A stretch of DNA of 49,109 nucleotides. Source: Acidimicrobiaceae bacterium (GTDB taxonomy: Bacteria > Actinomycetota > Acidimicrobiia > Acidimicrobiales > RAAP-2). The position numbers and the translations under genes were made by a program. The DNA lies in contig PKYA01000020.1 of NCBI GenBank assembly GCA_003133545.1, forward strand, positions 1 through 49,109, written 5' to 3'. The notes beneath the pieces are model-generated. The model did no database searches and was not told the origin of the DNA. It saw only the letters and a list, made by a program, of their open reading frames with translations. Shown in pieces: positions 43,365-49,109 of the stretch; the stretch's first letter is position 1; each line of letters starts with the position of its first letter.

Positions 43365-44300
43365 CTACTTCAGGGCCACCGGATTGAGCGGTGACCCCAG
43401 CCCGTTGGTGAACGGCAACGGCGTGGCGTCGAGCAAGAAGGTGTACTGGCCGTCAACCGCACAATCGGCGGCGAGCGCGTCGAGCACCCAGTTCTGGCCC
43501 TGGGTCATGCCCATCTCCACCAGATGCAGGAGATGCACCGGCAGGTACAGGTCCTCGTACTGGCACGGGAAGACCTCGAGAGGGAGGGTGTCGGTGGCCA
43601 CCGCGGCCACGTCGCGCTCGTGGAACCACGCGGCCGTCTCGATCGACAGCCCCGGTGTGGGCCAGGTGTAGGCGACGAGGTCGCGGTCGGGAGGAGCGAG
43701 ATGCACCATCTGGCCGGTGCGCACCAACACGATGTCGCCCGGCAGCACTTCGGTGGCGCCGAGGGCACACGCGGCCGAGAGGTCGTCGGGTGTGATGGCG
43801 TAGCCCGGATCGAGCACGTCCAGGTTGCGGGCGCCTGCGACATCGAGCAGGACCCCGCGGCTGATGACGGTGGTCAGCAGATGAATGCCGCAACGTCCCG
43901 CGCCGGTCGAGTCGATGGTCGATGCCGGGTAGCCGTTGTAGATCCGACCGCCATAGCTGCAGTGCGCCAGCGCGTCCCAGTGGGTGGCGCACTGGAGGGC
44001 CAATGTCGCGATGTCCTCGCTGGCGCAGATCCAATCCGGATCGGCGCTGAGAGGTTCGTTGACCTGGTTCATGGTGCGGCTCGGATTCACCCTCCCCTTG
44101 ACGAATCCGGCCTGGATGCCCTCCGCCTCCGAGAGCGGAAGGCCCAGGGCGAACGACTTGCCGCTGCGGACGGCCCCGGCCGCCCGCACGCGGGCGTCCT
44201 CGTTCACGAAGTTCAACGTGCCGATCTGGTCGTCGGGTCCCCAGCGCCCCCAATTGCGGACGCGCCCGGCGATCTCGGTGAAGCGATCGGCAACCACCAC
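43365..44300 (-). CDS. Cyclase family protein (kynurenine-formamidase-like hydrolase)
   Basis: A 311-residue metal-dependent hydrolase of the cyclase family. The core motif ATHWDALAHCSYGGRIYNG corresponds to H-x-G-T-H-x-D-x-P-x-H, with GTH replaced by ATHW and Pro by Leu-Ala-His. LPGDIVLVRTGQM and WPTPGLSIETAAWFHE follow, as in kynurenine formamidase relatives and in enzymes on aromatic or polyketide-like substrates. NWGRWGPDDQIGTLNFV at the start is the usual opening. Starts GTG 44300 or 44297 are both possible. It is divergent from the alcohol dehydrogenase gene. Substrate unknown. Confidence 0.82.
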   Translation of the reverse strand: MVVADRFTEIAGRVRNWGRWGPDDQIGTLNFVNEDARVRAAGAVRSGKSFALGLPLSEAEGIQAGFVKGRVNPSRTMNQVNEPLSADPDWICASEDIATLALQCATHWDALAHCSYGGRIYNGYPASTIDSTGAGRCGIHLLTTVISRGVLLDVAGARNLDVLDPGYAITPDDLSAACALGATEVLPGDIVLVRTGQMVHLAPPDRDLVAYTWPTPGLSIETAAWFHERDVAAVATDTLPLEVFPCQYEDLYLPVHLLHLVEMGMTQGQNWVLDALAADCAVDGQYTFLLDATPLPFTNGLGSPLNPVALK

Positions 44301-44351
44301 CGCCGGACTGTAGCCCGCAGGCCCACGGCGGCCGCGCCCGACCCCACCCGG

Positions 44352-44380
44352 TTGTCGGATCGCTCCGGGGGGACGATACT
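44352..44380 (+). promoter_or_regulatory. Promoter of the NDMA-type alcohol dehydrogenase gene
   Basis: TTGTCG (44352-44357) and GATACT (44375-44380) are separated by exactly 17 bases and lie 44 bases before the ATG at 44424, with GGGAGGGA as the ribosome-binding site. The geometry matches a housekeeping sigma-type promoter. Confidence 0.5.
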
Positions 44381-44423
44381 GAGGGCGCGGGAACGCCCCA
44401 CGAGTGCAGCGGGAGGGATCCTC

Positions 44424-45575
44424 ATGACGACGCGTGCAGTGGTATGCACCGGGCTGAACGAGCCTTGGAAGACAGAAGAGATCGAGATCGACCCACCGGG
44501 CAACCGCGAGATCCGGGTGAAGATGGTCTACGCGGGCATGTGCCATTCGGACGAGCACCTGCGCTCGGGCGACATCAGCGCGCCGCCTGAGGTGCTCGAG
44601 ATGATCGGCGTGCCATCCATGTTCCCGGTGGTGGGCGGCCACGAAGGCTCGGGCATCGTCACCGAGGTGGGCACCAATGTGACGCAGGTCGCCCTGGGTG
44701 ATCACGTCGCCGTGTCGTTCATCCCGTCCTGTGGGACGTGCCATTGGTGTGCCTCAGGGCGCCAGAACCTCTGCGACCTGGGCATGGCCACGTTGGCCGG
44801 AGGCATGATCAGCGACGGGACCTACCGCTACCACCTGGCCGGCGAGAACCTGAACCGGATGGCCCAACTGGGAACCTTCGCCGACGAGATGGTGTGTCAC
44901 GAGAACTCGGTGGTGCGCATTGAGCCCTACGCCAACATGAAGGCGGCGGCGCTCATCAGTTGTGGCATCTCCACCGGGTTCGGCTCCGCGGTCGACCGGG
45001 CCAAGGTCAAGCCGGGCGAGACGGTGGTCGTCATCGGGTGCGGTGGCGTCGGGTCCGGCGCCATCCAGGGGGCGCGCATTGCCGGCGCGCGCACCATCAT
45101 CGCGGTCGACCCGGTGCCCTTCAAGCTGGAGAAGGCCTTGGAGGTCGGCGCCACCCACACGGCTCCCTCGCTGGTCGACGCCCAGCTCATGCTGCCCGAG
45201 TTGACCCAGGGCCGCAACGCCGATGTGGTGATCCTGACTCCCGGAGTCCTCAAGGGCGAGCTCATCGCCGGCGCCTGTGCCCTGGGTTCCAAGGACGCCC
45301 GCGTGGTCGTCACCGCCATCGCACCCTTCCACCAGATGGACGTGCAGCTCAACCTCTTCAACCTCGCCATGTTCAACCAATCACTGCTCGGCACCGTGTT
45401 CGGCTCGGCCAGCCCGCGCGTCCAGGTGCCCAACCTGTTGAACCTCTTCGCAGCAGGACAGCTCAAGATCGATGAGATCATCACCCAGGAGTACTCGCTC
45501 GACCAGGTCCAGCAGGGCTACGACGACCAGGCCGCCGGAACGATCATCCGCGGGATCGTCAAGTTCGAGGACTGA
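44424..45575 (+). CDS. NDMA-dependent (mycofactocin-type) zinc alcohol dehydrogenase
   Basis: A 383-residue MDR-superfamily zinc alcohol dehydrogenase. The catalytic Zn ligands lie in AGMCHSDEH and VVGGHEGSG; the structural Zn site is CGTCHWCASGRQNLC (four Cys). The NAD-binding loop is VVVIGCGGVGSGAIQGA. The opening MTTRAVVCTGLNEPWKTEEI and the long inserted regions match the NDMA-dependent actinobacterial branch, whose members hold NAD(H) tightly and need mycofactocin or an artificial acceptor to recycle it. The C-terminus is NLLNLFAAGQLKIDEIITQE. The ATG follows GGGAGGGA and a 17-spaced promoter. It lies 33 bases from the convergent mftD gene. The real alcohol substrate is unknown. Confidence 0.88.
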   Translation: MTTRAVVCTGLNEPWKTEEIEIDPPGNREIRVKMVYAGMCHSDEHLRSGDISAPPEVLEMIGVPSMFPVVGGHEGSGIVTEVGTNVTQVALGDHVAVSFIPSCGTCHWCASGRQNLCDLGMATLAGGMISDGTYRYHLAGENLNRMAQLGTFADEMVCHENSVVRIEPYANMKAAALISCGISTGFGSAVDRAKVKPGETVVVIGCGGVGSGAIQGARIAGARTIIAVDPVPFKLEKALEVGATHTAPSLVDAQLMLPELTQGRNADVVILTPGVLKGELIAGACALGSKDARVVVTAIAPFHQMDVQLNLFNLAMFNQSLLGTVFGSASPRVQVPNLLNLFAAGQLKIDEIITQEYSLDQVQQGYDDQAAGTIIRGIVKFED

Positions 45576-45591
45576 TTCGGCTCCGGTGCAC

Positions 45592-45611
45592 TGAGCGGGT
45601 CGCTCCGCTCA
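45592..45611. terminator. Stem-loop between convergent adh and mftD genes
   Basis: tgagcgg and ccgctca pair perfectly (7 bp) around a gtcgct loop in the 33-base gap. The right arm includes the mftD stop codon. With only two genes converging and no U-tract, it could serve either direction; strength is uncertain. Confidence 0.4.
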
Positions 45612-46787
45612 TGAGGGCGCGCCGAGGCGGCGGGTGAATCCCGCCGGGATGAGCACATCGTCGGCGGTCAGATCGTGAATGGAGGCATGCCCGAGCCCCA
45701 AGAGCGCGGACTCGATCCCGCTCCGGAGCAGATCGAGAACGTTCTCCACCCCCGCTTGGCCGTTGGCGGCCAGGCCCCACAGATAGGCGCGGCCGATCAT
45801 CACGGCCTTCGCGCCCAGCGCCACCGCTTTGACGACGTCACTGCCGCGCCGGATGCCACCATCGAGCAGAACCTCGACCTGGGCGGCCACGGCATCAGCG
45901 ATGGGTTGGAGGGCGCGAATCGTCGCCGGTGTGCCGTCGAGGTTGTTCCCCCCGTGGTTGGAGACCGAGATGGCACTCACGCCGGCGTCCACCGCCCGTT
46001 TGGCGTCGTCGACCCGGGTGACTCCTTTGAGCATGAACGGACCCCCCCACTGCGCACGCAACCAGGCCACGTCCTCCCAGCTCGGTGGTGGCGTCTGCAT
46101 CCACTCCCCGTAGGCGCCGAAGAACGTCGGTCCCTTCTCACCCTTCTCGGCCATGTTCGGCACCGTGAGGTCGGGCCACGACCCCGTCTTGGCGTAGCTG
46201 AGCAACCAGCGGGGATGGAGTAACACCTCGGGCGCGAAGTGCAGCATCGCCTGCAGGTTGACGGTCTCGGGAATGGACGGGCTTCCCCAATCGCGCCCGT
46301 GGGAGAAGGACCAGTCCAACGTGGCGATGAGCCCGACTGCTCCGGCCGCCCGTGCCCTCTCGGCACGCTGGAGGATCTGATCCCGCGTGCCCACCCAGTA
46401 GATCTGGAAGAAGGTCTGCGGGTTGGCGGCCACCACGTCTTCGACCGGCTTGCTGGCGAACGAGCTGAGACCCATGGCCGTCCCCCGGGCGGCAGCAGCA
46501 CGGGCGACCGCTACCTCGCCGTCGGGATGCACTGCCTGCACACCGGTGGGCGAGATGACGACCGGAAACGAGACGTCCTGACCCATGACGGTGGTGGCAA
46601 GGCTCCGGCTCGGGGCCAACCCGGCGACATGGGGCGCGAAGCCGAGCTCGCTGTAGGCGGCGACGTTGTCCGCGACCGTCAGCCCCCGCTCCGAACCGGC
46701 CAGGAGCGCTGAGTACACCGACTTGGGGAGACGCTTCTTGGCGCGCCGCTGTGCCTCGGCAACTGTTTCGAACCATTCCTTAGCCAT
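45609..46787 (-). CDS. mftD: Pre-mycofactocin synthase MftD (FMN-dependent alpha-hydroxy-acid-oxidase fold)
   Basis: A 392-residue FMN-barrel protein whose opening EWFETVAEAQRRAKKRLPKS, middle TFFGAYGEWMQTPPPSWEDV and end AYLWGLAANGQAGVENVLDL match the MftD family closely (recalled from family sequences, not searched). The fold is that of lactate/alpha-hydroxy-acid oxidases: SVSNHGGNNLDGTPATIRAL holds the catalytic His, and VLLDGGIRRGSDVVKAVALG with GAKAVMIGRAY binds the phosphate of FMN. MftD oxidatively deaminates the MftC/E product to pre-mycofactocin. The ATG at 46787 follows GAGAGGG. The remaining mft genes (mftA, B, C, E, F) are not here; an NDMA-type alcohol dehydrogenase lies next door. 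Nothing suggests decay. Confidence 0.88.
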   Translation of the reverse strand: MAKEWFETVAEAQRRAKKRLPKSVYSALLAGSERGLTVADNVAAYSELGFAPHVAGLAPSRSLATTVMGQDVSFPVVISPTGVQAVHPDGEVAVARAAAARGTAMGLSSFASKPVEDVVAANPQTFFQIYWVGTRDQILQRAERARAAGAVGLIATLDWSFSHGRDWGSPSIPETVNLQAMLHFAPEVLLHPRWLLSYAKTGSWPDLTVPNMAEKGEKGPTFFGAYGEWMQTPPPSWEDVAWLRAQWGGPFMLKGVTRVDDAKRAVDAGVSAISVSNHGGNNLDGTPATIRALQPIADAVAAQVEVLLDGGIRRGSDVVKAVALGAKAVMIGRAYLWGLAANGQAGVENVLDLLRSGIESALLGLGHASIHDLTADDVLIPAGFTRRLGAPS

Positions 46788-46897
46788 TTCGACCCTCTCG
46801 TGATGGCGGTGTCGGGCGCACGGGCACGTTCAAAGGCACCACCGCGCCGTCGGGAGACACTATGCCGCGTCCATCGCGGGGCGAACCGTGGCGCCGC

Positions 46898-47749
46898 TCA
46901 GGACAGTGCCTCTATCACCGCGGCGAAATCGGGCCATACCTGCCCGCTGTCGATGAGCGCACTCAGGAGCGACTCCGTGGCCGGGCCGACGCGCGCGTTG
47001 ATCCCGGCGCTCCGGGCCAGGGCCACGGCGAGACGCACGTCCTTGCGGGCCAGCGACGGCGCGAACCAACCCGGATGGGCGTCATCCATCAGGCTCTCCA
47101 GGCGCATCTTGGCGGCCGGGCTGACGACCAAGCTGTCGCCGAGCACATTCCGGATGAGCTCGTCGGGGATCCCGCTGCACCGCGCCGTGGCGATTCCCTC
47201 GGCCAGCGCGGCGACGCCGGTGATTAACAACAGATTGGAGATCAGCTTCATGGTCGCGCCGGCGCCGGCGGCCCCGCAGTGCGTGTACCCGTGGCCGAGG
47301 TCCTTCCACAACGCATCGAGCGCGGTGATGGTCTCGAGGGGGCCACCGATGAGGAAGCCTCCGAGGCCCGCGGCGACGATCTCCGGAGAGCCCATCACCG
47401 GGGCGTCGAGGACTCGCCCCTCCGGTCCGCTCACGGCCAGGCGACGCGCCGTGTCGGGCGAGACCGTGCTGATGTTGGCCAGCACCGCCGCCGGGCCCAG
47501 TGCCGGCACGATGCCGGCGTGGCCCAGGCACACCTCGAGCACGGCGTCGTCATCGGCCAGCACCACGAGAACGACATCCGCCCCGGCGACGGCGTCGGGC
47601 GGGGAGTCGGCCTCGCGCGCACCCGAGGCCACCAGTGCGGCGGCGCGCCCGGGTGTGCGGTTCCACACGGTGACCTCGTGGCCGCGCTCGTGCGCCCGGG
47701 AGGCGAACGCGTGTCCCATGTTGCCCAGGCCGATCACGGTTACTCGCAT
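46898..47749 (-). CDS. 3-hydroxyisobutyrate dehydrogenase-like NAD(P)-dependent oxidoreductase
   Basis: A 283-residue beta-hydroxyacid dehydrogenase of the 6-phosphogluconate/3-hydroxyisobutyrate group. The NAD(P) site is VTVIGLGNMGHAFASRAHER with GLGNMG, then VTVWNRTPGRAAALVASGAR. LDAPVMGSPEIVAAG is the substrate loop, and GATMKLISNLLLITGVAALA carries the catalytic Lys region. The Arg after the Rossmann strand (WNRT) suggests NADP preference, which is inference. ATG start at 47749. It is upstream of mftD with a 110-base gap and downstream of a small hypothetical gene. It could reduce or oxidise a small hydroxyacid; the substrate is not clear. Confidence 0.85.
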   Translation of the reverse strand: MRVTVIGLGNMGHAFASRAHERGHEVTVWNRTPGRAAALVASGAREADSPPDAVAGADVVLVVLADDDAVLEVCLGHAGIVPALGPAAVLANISTVSPDTARRLAVSGPEGRVLDAPVMGSPEIVAAGLGGFLIGGPLETITALDALWKDLGHGYTHCGAAGAGATMKLISNLLLITGVAALAEGIATARCSGIPDELIRNVLGDSLVVSPAAKMRLESLMDDAHPGWFAPSLARKDVRLAVALARSAGINARVGPATESLLSALIDSGQVWPDFAAVIEALS

Positions 47750-47777
47750 CCGAACAGCTTAGGGACGCGCCGCCGCT

Positions 47778-47945
47778 CTACGCGGGGTCGAACGCGTCGG
47801 GAGAGGTCAACTCCTCGGCGACGCAGTACCCACCCTCTCGTGGATGCGCCGTCGCCCATTCCGCGGCCGCCTGGAGCGTGGCGAACGGGCCGATGATCGA
47901 TTCGGGCGCCGTGTTGGCCGGTCCACGTAGTACAACTGCAGGCAT
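47778..47945 (-). CDS. Hypothetical 55-residue protein
   Basis: ATG at 47945 to TAG at 47780-47778. The product starts MPAVVLRGPANTAPESIIGP and continues FATLQAAAEWATAHPREG to a Tyr-Cys-Val-Ala-Glu-Glu end region. Third positions are mostly G/C and codon choice looks like the neighbours. The ATLQAAAEWA helix suggests a small alpha/beta fold; I recognise no family. It lies 28 bases upstream of the dehydrogenase on the same strand, so it may be first in that operon. The IS630 copy ends 9 bases before its start, so the native promoter may have been displaced by the insertion. Confidence 0.55.
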   Translation of the reverse strand: MPAVVLRGPANTAPESIIGPFATLQAAAEWATAHPREGGYCVAEELTSPDAFDPA

Positions 47946-47954
47946 AGCGCGATC

Positions 47955-47969
47955 CTAGTGGCGCGTCGC
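47955..47969. repeat. IS630 left terminal inverted repeat
   Basis: ctagtggcgcgtcgc; matches the right end in 12 of 15 positions. It contains the transposase stop codon. Confidence 0.75.
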
Positions 47970-49064
47970 GGAATTGATTTGGGTAAGCGAGGCCCGTCCG
48001 CGGCGAACCTTGGTGATGATCTCCTGAGCGCTCTTGTGCCAGATGAAGGGCTTCGGATCGTCATTCCAGTGTTCGGTCCACAACTCGATGGCCTCGACCA
48101 GATGGGGCACCGAAGAGAAGACCCCTCGACGCAGACGCCGCTCGGTCAGCTCGTTGAACCAGCGCTCGACCAGGTTGAGCCACGACGAGCTGGTGGGGGT
48201 GAAGTGCAAGTGCCAGCGCGCCCGCTTGGGATGGGCCAGCCATTCGGCCACCGGTGGCGCCTTGTGGGCACTGAGGTTGTCGAGCACAACGTGGATGTCG
48301 AGGTCACGCTCGACGTGAAGGTCGATGAACTTGAAGAAGCTGAGGACGTCGGTGGCCGTGTGGGACTTCTTGGTGTCGTAGAGCACCTCGCCGGTCTTGA
48401 TGTTCATTGCCGCGAAGAGGTCCGTCGTGCCGTGGCGCTTGTAGTCATGGGTCATGGTGCCCCCACGCCCCTTCTTCATGGGCAAAGAGGGCTGGGTGCG
48501 GTCGAGCGCTTGGACTTGGGTTTTCTCGTCGAAACTGAAGACAACGGCCCGCTGTGGTGGGTAGAGGTAGAGCCCGACCACATCGACGAGCTTCTCTTCG
48601 AAGGCCGGGTCGTTGCTCAGCTTGAAGGTGTCGACCTTCCAGGGTTTGAGGTTGTGGTCTTGCCAGATGCGGGCCACGGTGTCCTTGCCGATCCCAAAGC
48701 GCTCGGCCATCAGGCGCGTCGTCCAGTGCGTCGAGCCGTCATCGGGGGACTCGAAGAGGGTGTCGTGAACCACGGCGGCCACCGTGCCATCAGGGAGCCA
48801 GGACTTGCGGCCACGACCAGGCGAGATTAGACCGACGCCGTCGACCCCGTAGGTCTCGAATCGCCGGCGCCACGCCCGGACCGATTCGTTGGTGGTGTGG
48901 CAGCGTCGAGCCACCTCGTTGGTGCCCACACCGTCGGCTGCCAGCAAGAGCGCCTTGGCCTGGACCACCTTGCGATGTCCGAGCGTCGTCGAGCGCGCCA
49001 TGGTCTCGAGCGCGTCTCGCTGCGCGTTGGTCATGGCCAGTGCAGGTGCGGTCACCGAGTTCAT
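47955..49064 (-). CDS. IS630 family transposase
   Basis: A 369-residue DDE transposase, complete. The N-terminal helix-turn-helix region has GTNEVARRCHTTNESVRAWR and GIGKDTVARIWQDHNLKPWK. The catalytic residues are Asp in FSFDEKTQVQALDR, Asp in HVVLDNLSAHKAPP, and Glu in SSSWLNLVERWFNELTERR, the classic D-x-D-x-E layout of the IS630/Tc1 relatives. The TAG stop codon (47957-47955) lies in the left terminal repeat. The ATG at 49064 follows gtggcacg. No sign of decay: the frame is intact and all motifs are present. Confidence 0.95.
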   Translation of the reverse strand: MNSVTAPALAMTNAQRDALETMARSTTLGHRKVVQAKALLLAADGVGTNEVARRCHTTNESVRAWRRRFETYGVDGVGLISPGRGRKSWLPDGTVAAVVHDTLFESPDDGSTHWTTRLMAERFGIGKDTVARIWQDHNLKPWKVDTFKLSNDPAFEEKLVDVVGLYLYPPQRAVVFSFDEKTQVQALDRTQPSLPMKKGRGGTMTHDYKRHGTTDLFAAMNIKTGEVLYDTKKSHTATDVLSFFKFIDLHVERDLDIHVVLDNLSAHKAPPVAEWLAHPKRARWHLHFTPTSSSWLNLVERWFNELTERRLRRGVFSSVPHLVEAIELWTEHWNDDPKPFIWHKSAQEIITKVRRGRASLTQINSATRH

Positions 49065-49094
49065 CGTGCCACTCTAGCTATCAAAGCTATATGA

Positions 49095-49109
49095 GCGACG
49101 GATCACTAG
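49095..49109. repeat. IS630 right terminal inverted repeat
   Basis: gcgacggatcactag; complement of ctagtgatccgtcgc. The last base is the last base of the window. Just inside, tagct-atcaa-agcta and agctat repeats may be sub-terminal transposase sites or a promoter. Confidence 0.75.

Larger units (their letters stand above)
47955..49109. mobile_element. IS630-family insertion sequence, apparently complete
   Basis: A 1155-base element bounded by imperfect 15-bp terminal inverted repeats: ctagtggcgcgtcgc on the left (47955-47969) and gcgacggatcactag on the right (49095-49109). Read outward in, the two match in 12 of 15 positions, differing only in three central bases. The termini carry CTAG, in keeping with the TA target habit of the family. 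It contains one transposase. The right end coincides with the end of the window, so the right flank and any target duplication cannot be seen. Confidence 0.8.

Noticed and set aside
44301-47749. A full mycofactocin biosynthesis cluster
   Set aside because: Only mftD and an NDMA-type dehydrogenase are present. No radical SAM MftC, no MftB chaperone, no MftA precursor with a C-terminal Val-Tyr was seen.

Overview
This window is a high-GC chromosome segment from a Gram-positive, aerobic actinobacterium. The family content (actinobacterial three-helix Rieske QcrA, diheme QcrC, four-subunit cytochrome oxidase with CtaF, HelD-like helicase, MftD with a mycofactocin-type alcohol dehydrogenase) suggests Actinomycetota, perhaps Acidimicrobiia. 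The class-level placement is inference from gene content only. The right edge falls exactly on the outer end of an IS630-family element, so it is probably an assembly break at a repeated sequence.

Layout. 1-11934 (+): nuoF (3' part) to nuoN, the proton-pumping NADH dehydrogenase, as a tightly packed operon with most stop and start codons overlapping. 12038-15884: a possible 34-residue His/Cys peptide, a large MprF-like membrane protein (-) that carries a phosphoesterase-like domain without metal ligands, and a small HAD phosphatase (+). 15875-21143 (-): a translationally coupled UPF0145-hemE-hemH-hemG/hemY-lnt operon for haem synthesis plus an apolipoprotein N-acyltransferase homologue with Ser at the catalytic Cys position. 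21242-23662 (+): a HelD-like helicase. 23748-27851 (+): ctaE-qcrC-qcrA-qcrB, i.e. oxidase subunit III and the cytochrome bc1 complex. 27913-35401 (-): an MFS transporter, then (in transcription order from the right) enoyl-CoA hydratase, a CopD-like membrane protein, tatA, an alkylsulfatase-like metallo-hydrolase, ctaC, ctaD and ctaF. 35534-40871: family 1 glycosidase (+), DedA protein (-), alpha/beta hydrolase (-), N-acyl-D-amino-acid deacylase-type amidohydrolase (+). 40905-44300 (-): ABC permease and ATPase, TetR regulator, cyclase-family hydrolase. 44424-49109: NDMA/mycofactocin-type alcohol dehydrogenase (+), mftD (-), a 3-hydroxyisobutyrate dehydrogenase-like oxidoreductase (-), a 55-residue hypothetical protein (-) and an IS630 element.

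How it fits together. Most of the first 35 kb makes one aerobic respiratory chain: complex I, the bc1-aa3 branch, haem synthesis for its cytochromes, TatA (Rieske proteins such as QcrA are usual Tat clients), and a lipoprotein-processing enzyme relevant to the lipoprotein CtaC. The last 10 kb is catabolic and redox accessory DNA. Its most notable content is mftD next to an alcohol dehydrogenase of the mycofactocin-using family, without the mftA/B/C genes.

No gene-free stretch exceeds 300 bases, and no tRNA, rRNA or CRISPR array was seen. The most unusual points are the Cys-to-Ser change in Lnt, the dead phosphoesterase domain in the MprF-like protein, the orphan mftD, extra cysteine pairs in CtaD and QcrC, and the possible small His/Cys peptide.
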